This document shows, piece by piece, positions 1 through 7,538 of a stretch of 20,442 nt of DNA. The notes beneath the pieces are model-generated. The model worked only from the letters and a program-made list of their open reading frames with translations, had not been told where the DNA came from and did no database searches. This stretch comes from Chloroflexota bacterium. Its GTDB lineage: Bacteria; Chloroflexota; Dehalococcoidia; Lucifugimonadales; Lucifugimonadaceae. A program made the position numbers and the translations under genes. Each line of letters opens with the position of its first letter. Positions within the stretch are counted from its first letter, which is position 1. The DNA is taken from contig PAOV01000028.1 of NCBI GenBank assembly GCA_002708145.1, positions 1 to 20,442 on the forward strand. The letters are read 5' to 3'.

Positions 1-282
1 AAATGAACTTTCAATTGAATTATCAACATGAGATTCGGCAGCAAAATGAAAAATAAAATCAAATGAATATTTATTTATAATATTATCAACCTTTTGAAAG
101 TCAGAAATATCAACCTTGTAATGTTTATAATTTTTTCTTGATTCAAAATCAAGAAATGACTTATTTACAGATGCATAAGTTTCTGAATCAATGTTAACAA
201 CAAAGTTTTCTTTATTAATTATTTTAGAAATAAAATTAGATCCAATAAAACCTAGACCACCTGTTACTAAAATATTAGACAT
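1..282 (-). CDS. rmlB: dTDP-glucose 4,6-dehydratase-like NDP-sugar dehydratase, N-terminal part (gene runs off left edge)
   Basis: Only the first 94 codons are present, read leftward from an ATG at 282-280. The protein opens with a short beta strand and the Rossmann NAD-binding motif GGLGFIG (residues 8-14). An acidic residue closes beta-2 (the NID segment), and the signature FAAESHVDNSI lies near residues 80-90. AAESHVDxSI is typical of RmlB/RfbB, which convert dTDP-glucose to dTDP-4-keto-6-deoxyglucose for deoxy-sugar synthesis in the cytoplasm. The catalytic YxxxK lies beyond the window, so a related NDP-sugar dehydratase cannot be excluded. The gene starts 20 bases after the ferredoxin stop on the same strand, so the two are probably co-transcribed. 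Confidence 0.8.
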   Translation of the reverse strand, partial: MSNILVTGGLGFIGSNFISKIINKENFVVNIDSETYASVNKSFLDFESRKNYKHYKVDISDFQKVDNIINKYSFDFIFHFAAESHVDNSIESSF

Positions 283-302
283 ATAATCAAATCTAATAAA
301 AA

Positions 303-650
303 TTAGTCTTTATGGAGCCAAGATTTTTTTTCCAAGAGCTCATCTTTTGTTTCAATGTTATCATCATCAATAATACAACAATCAACAGGACATACAGCTG
401 CACACTGTGGCTCATCATGAAAACCATTACATTCCGTACACTTTTCAGTAACTATATAAAAGAATTCCTCTTCCTTTGGAGGGTTTTCAGAATTAGGATC
501 AATTGACTTACCATTTCTTTCTTCAACCTGTTTTAAAGAAGTTCCATCTGCAAACTTCCAACCAAGACCACTCTCATAAATAGCAGTATTTGGACATTCT
601 GGTTCACAAGCTCCACAATTAATACACTCATCTGTTATTTTTATAGCCAT
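303..650 (-). CDS. Dicluster [4Fe-4S] ferredoxin
   Basis: This 115-residue soluble ferredoxin has two cysteine clusters. The first is CINCGACEPECP (residues 10-21, CxxCxxCxxxCP). The second is CTECNGFHDEPQC followed by AAVCP (about residues 71-87), with a longer loop between the second and third cysteines. That loop is typical of the 2[4Fe-4S] ferredoxins common in Bacteroidetes and Proteobacteria. An acidic insert rich in E, N and P lies between the clusters. It should act as a low-potential electron carrier in the cytoplasm; its partner is not evident from the sequence. It stands divergent from an operon encoding an LdpA-like protein with two further [4Fe-4S] motifs and directly upstream of the rmlB-like gene. 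It may supply electrons to the Fe-S protein, or it may simply be a housekeeping gene at the island edge. Confidence 0.88.
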   Translation of the reverse strand: MAIKITDECINCGACEPECPNTAIYESGLGWKFADGTSLKQVEERNGKSIDPNSENPPKEEEFFYIVTEKCTECNGFHDEPQCAAVCPVDCCIIDDDNIETKDELLEKKSWLHKD

Positions 651-788
651 AGTACGATTTTACGTAAAATTAATTTATAATGTTTATTTTAAATAATTAT
701 TGAGTTTTTTTTAAACTAACTTTTTAAAAATATAATAATCGAATTATTATTTCCTATGTTAATTTAATATTTTTAATAATGATAGGTG

Positions 789-796
789 TAAATTTG
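789..796 (+). promoter_or_regulatory. Candidate Bacteroidetes -7 box for the aldolase/LdpA/KdsB operon
   Basis: TAAATTTG matches the TAnnTTTG -7 consensus and lies 19 bases before the ATG at 816, giving a predicted leader of only about 10-15 bases. No clear TTG-type -33 element is visible. The rest of the 165-base divergent gap (651-815) is AT-rich and I see nothing else in it. Confidence 0.4.
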
Positions 797-815
797 CAAT
801 AAATACGTAATTATA

Positions 816-1601
816 ATGATACATAGTAATAAAGAAATGATTAACGTATTAAACGAACTTAAAAGTAAGTTTGATATAATTGGTATAAAATCATCATTTG
901 AAGATGAGGGAGTTTATTTTAATGAACTAATAAAACTTAAAGAATTAACAACAATCACTAACCTAGATTTAAATATAAAAATTGGTGGATGTGAGGCTAT
1001 ATCAGATATAAATAATTGTGTAGCATTAAATGTAAATGGAATTGTAGCACCTATGATTGAATCAGAGTTTGCTCTTTCAAAATTTATTGATGCAGCAAAA
1101 GAAACCTTACCTGGAATATTATTTAAAAAATTCAATTTTCATGTAAACTTAGAAAGTAGATCAGCATATGAAAATGTCTCAAGAATTTTTAACAAACAAA
1201 ATAATTATAAATTTTTATCAGGTGTAGTTGTTGGTAGATCAGATTTGGCTAAATCGTATGATTTAACTAAGGCTAATGTAAATGATTTAGAAATATATAA
1301 AATAACTGAAGATATATTTAAAGAATCAAAAAAATATAAATTACTAACTACAATGGGTGGTAGTGTTACTTTTAAAAGTGATAAATTCATAAAAAAATTA
1401 TTTGAAAAAAAATTACTTGATAGAATAGAAACAAGAAATATTATATTTAAACTAAATGATAATGTAATTAATAATTTAGATAAAGCAATAAATTTGGCAT
1501 TATCATTTGAATCACTTTGGTTAAGATCAAAATCTAGTTATTATATGAATATATCTAATTCATACCTAGATAGAGCTAATTTAATAGATGAAAGAAAATA
1601 G
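816..1601 (+). CDS. Divergent HpcH/HpaI / citrate-lyase-type aldolase homologue
   Basis: This 261-residue protein has the pattern of the phosphoenolpyruvate/pyruvate TIM-barrel (HpcH/HpaI/CitE) superfamily. GIKSSFEDEG (23-32) sits where HpaI enzymes carry their DxEHG strand. KIGGCEA (55-61) sits at the strand bearing the substrate arginine. APMIES (78-83) matches the PMV/PMI strand. VNLES (110-114) and VGRSDLAKS (139-147) match the two metal-binding strands, giving E113 and D143 as likely Mg2+/Mn2+ ligands. By this alignment the HpaI catalytic histidine is absent and the arginine is replaced by K55, so the chemistry may differ from classic pyruvate aldolases. It begins the operon and overlaps the LdpA-like gene by 14 bases. 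A carbon-carbon lyase or aldolase role in making a keto-deoxy sugar acid is inference. Confidence 0.7.
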   Translation: MIHSNKEMINVLNELKSKFDIIGIKSSFEDEGVYFNELIKLKELTTITNLDLNIKIGGCEAISDINNCVALNVNGIVAPMIESEFALSKFIDAAKETLPGILFKKFNFHVNLESRSAYENVSRIFNKQNNYKFLSGVVVGRSDLAKSYDLTKANVNDLEIYKITEDIFKESKKYKLLTTMGGSVTFKSDKFIKKLFEKKLLDRIETRNIIFKLNDNVINNLDKAINLALSFESLWLRSKSSYYMNISNSYLDRANLIDERK

Positions 1602-2748
1602 ATTTCAAATTCTTAATGAAATTTTAAATCAAGAAGTTTGTTTTAAAATGATTTGTGGTGCAGGAAATGAAGATGCTCCTTATGTAAAAAGATTAGCCTT
1701 TGTTTATACACTAGCTGGTGCTAAAATACTTGATATATCCGCTAATGTTGATGTTGTAAAAAAGGCCAAAGAAGGAATTGATTTGGCATACGAAATATCT
1801 AAAGATTTAAATATTGAAATTGGACATAGGCCATTTATTATGGTAAGTATTGGAATGCCTGGAGATCATCATGTTAGAAAATCATACATTGAACCTAATA
1901 AATGTGTAAAATGTAATTTATGTGCTCCAGTATGCCCTACTAATGCAATATCTAAAACTTTTACTGAAAATTTACAGAAATATATTGATTTAGGATCAGA
2001 TTTTAATAATGAAGATTCATCAAAAGAAATTGTAATCAAAGATTTATGTATTGGATGTGGTAAATGTAGTAATATTTGCCCCAAAGATGATATAATATCT
2101 TACAGACATAATGCACGTGCTTTAAGGGAGTTATTACCTCAATGTATGGAACATGGTGCTGAAACATTTGAATTACATGCTGCAGTTGGTGAAGATGATA
2201 TTACATTGGAAGAATGGAAATTAATTAATGAAATTAATCCATCAAATTATAACTCCATGTGCTTAGACAGATTAAATTTAGGTAATTTAAACTTAGAAAG
2301 AAGAATTAGTGAAGCCCAAAAAATATCTCAAGACAGACTTATAATTCAGGCAGATGGATACCCAATGAGTGGTGGAGAAAATGATTATAATACTACACTT
2401 CAAGCAGTATCATGTGCAGATGTTATAAATAAAAAATTCAATATGAGAGTTAATAAAAAGGAAAAAAAGATTGGCCCAGGTAAAGCTGCTATTAAATCTC
2501 AAAAAGCATATAGACCATATAATTCAAGAAACTCAGTACAAATTTTGCTATCTGGGGGGACAAACGCTCTTTCTAAAAAATTAGCTGAGTTGTCTGGTGT
2601 AAGATGTAATGGTATAGCAATAGGTACATATGCAAGGGATATTATTGAAGATATTGTAAATGAAGAAAATTTTCTTAATGATTTAAGTAAAATTAAAAAA
2701 GCATTAAAAATTGCAAAAGACTTGGTTGATGTCAACATCAAAAAATAA
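1588..2748 (+). CDS. LdpA-like protein with two [4Fe-4S] binding motifs
   Basis: The protein has 386 residues. The N-terminal part holds MICGAGNEDAPYVKRLA and TLAGAKILDISAN (about 21-53), the HRPFIMVS strand follows, and then come two ferredoxin-like motifs with cysteines at 106/109/112/116 and 154/157/160/164, each CxxCxxCxxxCP. Past these are ETFELHAAVG (about 192-201), ADGYPMSGG (255-263) and LLSGGTNALSKKLAEL (320-335). This arrangement resembles LdpA, the cyanobacterial light-dependent-period Fe-S protein that senses cellular redox state, and its uncharacterised relatives. No circadian role is expected here. In this operon, sandwiched between an aldolase homologue and a HAD phosphatase, it may be a redox enzyme or sensor for a sugar-acid pathway; that is inference. 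It overlaps the aldolase gene by 14 bases and the HAD gene by about 20, implying translational coupling. Confidence 0.72.
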   Translation: MKENRFQILNEILNQEVCFKMICGAGNEDAPYVKRLAFVYTLAGAKILDISANVDVVKKAKEGIDLAYEISKDLNIEIGHRPFIMVSIGMPGDHHVRKSYIEPNKCVKCNLCAPVCPTNAISKTFTENLQKYIDLGSDFNNEDSSKEIVIKDLCIGCGKCSNICPKDDIISYRHNARALRELLPQCMEHGAETFELHAAVGEDDITLEEWKLINEINPSNYNSMCLDRLNLGNLNLERRISEAQKISQDRLIIQADGYPMSGGENDYNTTLQAVSCADVINKKFNMRVNKKEKKIGPGKAAIKSQKAYRPYNSRNSVQILLSGGTNALSKKLAELSGVRCNGIAIGTYARDIIEDIVNEENFLNDLSKIKKALKIAKDLVDVNIKK

Positions 2749-3124
2749 AAATAGACCTAAAGTAATTGCCGTAGATTTTGATGGTACATTATGTAAATTT
2801 GATTTTCCAAAGATTGGCAAACAATTAAAAGAACATAAAGAACTACTTAAAATTTTAATAAATCTTAAAAAAAAGGGTCACAAATTAATACTCTGGACAA
2901 ATAGAGGTGATAACGAAAAATACCCAGTATTAAGTCAAGCTATAAAATGGTGTTCCGATAAAGGTTTGGAATTTGATGCAGTTAATGAAAATCTAAAAAA
3001 TCAAAAAAAAATATCAGGATACAGTCCAAAAATTATGGCTGATATATATATTGATGATAAATGTTTAGAATTTGGTAATTTAAATTCTCAAAATAACACA
3101 TTAAAATTTCTTAAAAAGTTATGA
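2729..3124 (+). CDS. Small HAD-superfamily phosphatase
   Basis: A compact HAD hydrolase of 131 residues from the chosen start. It has motif I VDFDGT (nucleophile D16, acid/base D18), motif II WTNRG (T57) and a lysine (K101) before motif III IDDK (D109/D110). There is no large cap domain, so it should act on a small phosphorylated substrate or sugar phosphate. An in-frame ATG at 2711 would add six residues. I prefer 2729 because it starts closer to the conserved core and overlaps the upstream gene less. The gene ends by overlapping the next start (TTATGA, 4 bases). In this operon it could play the part KdsC plays in KDO synthesis, removing phosphate from an ulosonate phosphate before CMP activation, though KdsC belongs to a different HAD subgroup. 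The assignment of substrate is inference. Confidence 0.78.
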   Translation: MSTSKNKNRPKVIAVDFDGTLCKFDFPKIGKQLKEHKELLKILINLKKKGHKLILWTNRGDNEKYPVLSQAIKWCSDKGLEFDAVNENLKNQKKISGYSPKIMADIYIDDKCLEFGNLNSQNNTLKFLKKL

Positions 3125-3852
3125 TTAACATAAAGAAAAAATTAAAAAAAGGAGAAGATGTTTATGGTACTTGGTGCACAATTCCTTCTCCTGAAGTTTC
3201 TGATATTATTACAAATACTGGACTTGATTTTATAATTATAGACATGGAACATGGTATTATGGATTATAAAATAGCTCAGCTTATGACAATAACAGCTCAA
3301 TTAAATAACTGCACTTCATTAGTAAGAATACCTTATATTAATGAATCAAATATTTTAAAATCTTATGAAATAGGTTCAGATGGAATAATAGTTCCACATG
3401 TTAACAACAATGAAGATGTAAATAATATATTAAAATATAGCAAATATCCTCCAAAAGGAAATAAAGGATACTCACCTTATACAAGAGCAAGTAATTATCA
3501 TGTTCAAAAAAATTATTTGAAAAAATCAAATAAAAATCAAATATTATCTATAATAATAGAAGATAAAGAGGGATTAGATAATATAGAAGATATTGTAAAA
3601 AATAAAGAAATTGATATAGTTTACATAGGAACATATGATCTCTCTGTATCATTAAATTGTGATATAAATGATATTGAACTTAAAAAAGAATTAGAGAGAT
3701 GTGTAAAAATTATAAGAAAAAATAAAATATCAGCAGGCTCTCTTTATCATGATGATAAAGAATTAAATTTTTTCAAGAAAATAGGAATTAATTTTTTAGT
3801 TTACGGTGTTGATTCTAAAATTATATATGATAGTTATAAAAGTTTAAAATGA
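3121..3852 (+). CDS. HpcH/HpaI-family class II pyruvate aldolase
   Basis: A 243-residue protein with the full set of HpaI-type landmarks: GTW near residue 16, DMEHG with E43 and catalytic-type H44, VRIP with R69, GIIVPHV (88-94), PPKGNKGYSPYTRASNY (110-126), the metal ligand E147 (IIIED) and the second metal ligand D173 in GTYDLSVSL. Members of this family catalyse reversible, metal-dependent aldol addition of pyruvate to an aldehyde, giving 4-hydroxy-2-oxo acids such as 2-keto-3-deoxy sugar acids. It sits between the HAD phosphatase and the KdsB-like gene with 4-base overlaps on both sides, so a role in building a 3-deoxy-2-ulosonic acid from pyruvate and an aldehyde sugar is plausible. A catabolic role cannot be ruled out from sequence alone. 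Confidence 0.88.
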   Translation: MINIKKKLKKGEDVYGTWCTIPSPEVSDIITNTGLDFIIIDMEHGIMDYKIAQLMTITAQLNNCTSLVRIPYINESNILKSYEIGSDGIIVPHVNNNEDVNNILKYSKYPPKGNKGYSPYTRASNYHVQKNYLKKSNKNQILSIIIEDKEGLDNIEDIVKNKEIDIVYIGTYDLSVSLNCDINDIELKKELERCVKIIRKNKISAGSLYHDDKELNFFKKIGINFLVYGVDSKIIYDSYKSLK

Positions 3853-4649
3853 AAAAAGATCCAAAAATAGCTTTAATTATACCTGCCAGATATAAGTCTT
3901 CTAGATTTCCTGGTAAACCCCTTGTTGATATTTTAGGTAAACCTATGATAATTAGAGTATCAGAATTATCATCTGAAGCAGTTGGGGTAAAAAATGTTTT
4001 CGTGGCAACAGATGATAAAAGAATTGGAAATGAAGTTGAAAAAAACGGTTATAATGTAATATACACATCAGATAAATGCTTGACTGGTACAGACAGAGTT
4101 GCTGAAGCTTCTAAAAAAATTGATGCAGATATATATATTAATGTTCAAGGAGATGAAGCATTATTAGATCCTAATGATATTATTAAATGTATAGAATTTA
4201 AAAAAAATAATAATAAAAGTGTCATTACATGTAAAGCTTTATTAGAACATAGTGAAGATCCTTTTAATAGAAATACCTGTAAAATTGCAACTGACTTAAA
4301 TGAAAACCTTCTTTATGTATCAAGAAATCCAATTCCTGGAAGCAAATCTGGTGTTTTAGGAAAAATGTATAAACAAATATGTATTTATGCATTTAATAAA
4401 AATGAACTTGATGAATATTATAATTATGGTATTAAAAATGGTAAAACGCCAGCAGAATCCTATGAAGATATTGAAATTATAAGGTTTTTAGAACTAGGTA
4501 TTAATGTTAAAATTCTTGAGGTTGATGGAGGTACAATGGCTGTTGATTATATTGAAGATGTTAAAGAAGTTGAGAAAATATTCAGAAAACAACAACTTTA
4601 TAAAGATATAAGTTCAAAAACAAAATATAGAGATACAAATAAAGAATAA
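3849..4649 (+). CDS. kdsB: KdsB-like CMP-ulosonic acid (KDO-type) cytidylyltransferase, divergent
   Basis: The nucleotide-binding half is classic KdsB: IPARYKSSRFPGKPL (11-25), GKPMI (30-34), VATDD (52-56), GTDRVAEA (80-87) and NVQGDEA (98-104, metal ligand D102), with a C-terminal VD (D233) in place of the GVDTPEDL aspartate. The family transfers CMP from CTP to the anomeric hydroxyl of KDO or related ulosonates. The sugar-side motifs differ from E. coli KdsB. QGDEP is QGDEA, HLGIYGYR is replaced by QICIYAFN (176-183), the HxEMLEQLR segment by YEDIEIIRFL, and GTGVDTPEDL by GTMAVDYIEDV. The substrate may therefore not be standard KDO. A short, charged C-terminal extension follows residue 248. 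The gene ends the compact operon. Confidence 0.85.
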   Translation: MKKDPKIALIIPARYKSSRFPGKPLVDILGKPMIIRVSELSSEAVGVKNVFVATDDKRIGNEVEKNGYNVIYTSDKCLTGTDRVAEASKKIDADIYINVQGDEALLDPNDIIKCIEFKKNNNKSVITCKALLEHSEDPFNRNTCKIATDLNENLLYVSRNPIPGSKSGVLGKMYKQICIYAFNKNELDEYYNYGIKNGKTPAESYEDIEIIRFLELGINVKILEVDGGTMAVDYIEDVKEVEKIFRKQQLYKDISSKTKYRDTNKE

Positions 4650-4674
4650 TTATTATAAATAAATTTTGATAATT

Positions 4675-4682
4675 TAAATTTG
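4675..4682 (+). promoter_or_regulatory. Candidate -7 box for acnB
   Basis: TAAATTTG matches TAnnTTTG, 17 bases before the acnB ATG and inside the 49-base gap after the KdsB-like gene. It suggests acnB has its own promoter rather than depending only on the glycan operon. A convincing -33 element is not visible at the right spacing. Confidence 0.4.
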
Positions 4683-4698
4683 TATTAAATTACATCTA

Positions 4699-7497
4699 AT
4701 GAGTAGGTTTAGTGATTATCTTGATGAAATTAAAAAAAGAAAAACACTAGGACTTAGTCCAAAGCCAATAGATAACTCTTTACTTTTAGAAGAAATAATT
4801 AAAAACATTAAAGAAACTAAAAATGAGAAAAGAAAAGAATCTATTAATTTTTTTATCTATAACGTATTACCAGGAACAACAAATGCAGCTAAATTAAAAT
4901 CTAAATTTCTAAAAGAATTAATATTAGAAAAGTTTATTATTAATGAAATAACGATTGACTTTGCTTTTCAATTATTATCTCATATGAAAGGTGGACCTTC
5001 TATTGAAGTGTTATTAGATTTAGCTCTTGGCGATGATGAAACCAAAGCCAAAAAGGCACTTAATATTTTAAAAACACAAGTTTTTCTTTATGATGCTGAC
5101 ATGATTCGTTTAGAGAGAGCTTATAAAAAAAAGAATAAAGTTGCTAAAAACCTTCTTGAAAGTTATGCTAAAGCAGAATTTTTTACCAGATTACCTGAAC
5201 TACCTGATAAAATTGAAGTTGTAACCTTTGTAGTTGGAGTTGGAGATGTCTCTACAGATTTACTCTCTCCTGGTGGAGACGCTCATTCTAGATCAGATAG
5301 AGAACTTCATGGTCAGTCTATATTTGACCATAACAAAGAAATGCAAAAAGATTTACTTGAATTACAAAGTACATATCCAGATAAAAAAATACTATTAGTT
5401 GCTGAAAAAGGTACTATGGGTGTAGGTTCTTCAAGAATGTCAGGTGTAAATAATGTTGCTTTATGGATTGGAGAAAAAACAAGTAAATATATTCCCTTTA
5501 TTAATATTGCTCCTATTGTTGGAGGAACAAATGGAATATCTCCAATATTTATGACAACAGTAGACGTTACTGGTGGTATTGGCTTAAATCTTAAAAACTG
5601 GGAAAAAAAATATGATAAAAAAGGGGATTTAATATCTAATAAAAAAGGAGAACCAATGCTTAAACAGAAATTTTCAATTAATACAGGTACTCTATTTACA
5701 ATTAACACTAAAACTAAAAAGCTTTATTCAGATAATAATGAGGTTATGGATATATCTTCATCATTTACCCCTCAAAAAATGGAGTTTATGAGAGCAGGTG
5801 GTTCTTATTCAATTGTATTTGGTAAAAAACTTCAAACATTTGCTTCTAAAACTCTTAATATAGCTACACCTGAAATATTTGCTCCAAATAAAGAAATATC
5901 ACATAAAAATCAAGGACTTACTGCAGTTGAGAAAATTTTTAATAAAAATGCTATTGGAACATCTGGAAATATATTGCATGCGGGATCCTATACCAGAGTT
6001 ATGGTTAATATTGTAGGTTCTCAAGATACTACAGGATTAATGACATCACAAGAATTAGAAATGATGGCAGCTAAAGTAATATCTCCAACTATTGATGGAG
6101 CATATCAATCTGGCTGTCATACTGCGTCAGTTTGGGATATAGCTTCACAAGAAAACATCCCTAAACTTATGAAATTTATGAGCGACTTTGGTCTAATAAC
6201 TGGAAGGGATCCAATAAATAAATACCCCCCTCTTACTGATGTCATCCACAAAGTGTTGAATGATTTAACAATTGATGACTGGTCAATTATTATTGGTGGA
6301 GATTCTCATACTAGAATGTCAAAGGGTGTAGCTTTTGGTGCAGATTCAGGAACTGTAGCTTTGGCTCTTGCAACTGGAGAGGCATCAATGCCTATACCAG
6401 AATCTGTTAAAGTAACTTTTAAAGGGAAAATGAAAAATTATATGGATTTTAGAGATGTAGTTCATGCTACTCAATCACAAATGCTAAAAGAATTTGGAGG
6501 AGAAAATGTATTTCAAGGTAGAGTTATTGAAGTTCATATTGGAACCCTACCCTCTGACCAAGCATTTACTTTCACAGACTGGACAGCAGAAATGAAAGCA
6601 AAAGCATCAATTTGTATTTCACAAGATGATACTCTTATTGAATCTTTAGAAATAGCAAAAAACAGAATAAAAACAATGATCGATAAAGGAATGGATAATT
6701 CAAAAAATGTTCTTCAAAGTCTTATTGATAAAGCAAACAAAAGAATAAAGGAAATTAAATCTGGTAAAAAACCGGCTATTACTCCAGATGAAAACGCAAA
6801 ATATTATGCTGAATTTACTGTTGACTTAAATATAATAGATGAGCCAATGATTGCTGATCCTGATGTAAACAATGAAGATACATCTAAAAGATATACTCAT
6901 GATACAATTCGAAAACTTTCTTATTATAAAGGAGAGAAAAAAATAGATCTTGGTTTTGTTGGATCTTGTATGGTCCATAAGGGAGATATAAAGATTGTAT
7001 CTAAAATGTTAAGAAATCTAGAAGAAATACATGGTAAAGTTGAGTTTAAAGCTCCTCTAATATTAACTTCTCCAACATATAATATTATAGATGAACTTAA
7101 AGAAGAAGGTGACTGGGAAATTCTTCAAAAATATTCGGGCTTTGAATTTGATGATTCAGCACCAAAAAATAAAGCTAGAACTGAATATGATAATATTTTG
7201 TATTTAGAACGTCCAGGATGTAACCTCTGCATGGGAAATCAAGAAAAAGCAGAAAAAGGAGATACAGTTATGTCTACTTCTACTAGACTATTTAAAGGAA
7301 GGGTTGTAAAAGATTCTGATAGAAAAAAAGGTGAATCACTATTAAGTTCAACACCTGTAGTTGTTTTATCAGCTATCCTAGGAAGAATCCCTACTATTGA
7401 AGAATATAAATTAGCAATTAAAGGAATACCACTTACTAAATTTAAACCTCTTCTAAAGTCAATGACTTCTAAACCTAACCATTTAGTGTCTTATTAA
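4699..7497 (+). CDS. acnB: Aconitate hydratase B (bifunctional aconitase 2 / 2-methylisocitrate dehydratase type)
   Basis: A 932-residue AcnB-type aconitase catalysing citrate/isocitrate interconversion in the TCA cycle, and in many AcnB enzymes also 2-methylisocitrate dehydration. An N-terminal helical HEAT-like domain (about 1-165) precedes the swivel and core domains. Conserved core motifs include GGDAHSRSDRELHG, SQDTTGLMT, GGDSHTRM and TGEASMPIPESV. The [4Fe-4S] ligands are C757 in GSCM and C841/C844 in PGCNLCMGNQ. It is longer than E. coli AcnB (865), with extra sequence around residues 300-350. No frameshift is visible. It is a housekeeping enzyme adjoining a glycan island and is convergent with the sugar transferase gene 41 bases downstream. 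A functional link to the upstream operon is not evident. Confidence 0.95.
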   Translation: MSRFSDYLDEIKKRKTLGLSPKPIDNSLLLEEIIKNIKETKNEKRKESINFFIYNVLPGTTNAAKLKSKFLKELILEKFIINEITIDFAFQLLSHMKGGPSIEVLLDLALGDDETKAKKALNILKTQVFLYDADMIRLERAYKKKNKVAKNLLESYAKAEFFTRLPELPDKIEVVTFVVGVGDVSTDLLSPGGDAHSRSDRELHGQSIFDHNKEMQKDLLELQSTYPDKKILLVAEKGTMGVGSSRMSGVNNVALWIGEKTSKYIPFINIAPIVGGTNGISPIFMTTVDVTGGIGLNLKNWEKKYDKKGDLISNKKGEPMLKQKFSINTGTLFTINTKTKKLYSDNNEVMDISSSFTPQKMEFMRAGGSYSIVFGKKLQTFASKTLNIATPEIFAPNKEISHKNQGLTAVEKIFNKNAIGTSGNILHAGSYTRVMVNIVGSQDTTGLMTSQELEMMAAKVISPTIDGAYQSGCHTASVWDIASQENIPKLMKFMSDFGLITGRDPINKYPPLTDVIHKVLNDLTIDDWSIIIGGDSHTRMSKGVAFGADSGTVALALATGEASMPIPESVKVTFKGKMKNYMDFRDVVHATQSQMLKEFGGENVFQGRVIEVHIGTLPSDQAFTFTDWTAEMKAKASICISQDDTLIESLEIAKNRIKTMIDKGMDNSKNVLQSLIDKANKRIKEIKSGKKPAITPDENAKYYAEFTVDLNIIDEPMIADPDVNNEDTSKRYTHDTIRKLSYYKGEKKIDLGFVGSCMVHKGDIKIVSKMLRNLEEIHGKVEFKAPLILTSPTYNIIDELKEEGDWEILQKYSGFEFDDSAPKNKARTEYDNILYLERPGCNLCMGNQEKAEKGDTVMSTSTRLFKGRVVKDSDRKKGESLLSSTPVVVLSAILGRIPTIEEYKLAIKGIPLTKFKPLLKSMTSKPNHLVSY

Positions 7498-7538
7498 TTC
7501 TCCTCAATTCAAAATTTTCTTAAATAACTAGAGGTATT

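Noticed and set aside
312..506. Plus-strand open frame opposite the ferredoxin gene
   Set aside because: It lies antisense within a well-supported ferredoxin gene and its translation has no family-like motifs.
651..815. Possible regulatory RNA or operator in the ferredoxin/aldolase divergent gap
   Set aside because: Apart from one -7 box candidate, the sequence is simple AT-rich spacer with no stable hairpin or riboswitch-like conserved core that I can see.
2711..2728. Upstream ATG start for the HAD phosphatase
   Set aside because: It would add six poorly conserved residues and enlarge the overlap with the LdpA-like gene; the ATG at 2729 is closer to the conserved HAD core, though neither has a clear ribosome binding site.
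5313..5708. 131-codon minus-strand frame inside acnB
   Set aside because: It is a shadow of the conserved acnB reading frame in AT-rich DNA; the acnB motifs run straight through this region.
7502..7534. CCTC...GAGG inverted repeat between acnB and the sugar transferase gene
   Set aside because: The stem is only 4 bp with a 25-base loop and no T-run at the right position, so it is not a credible terminator.
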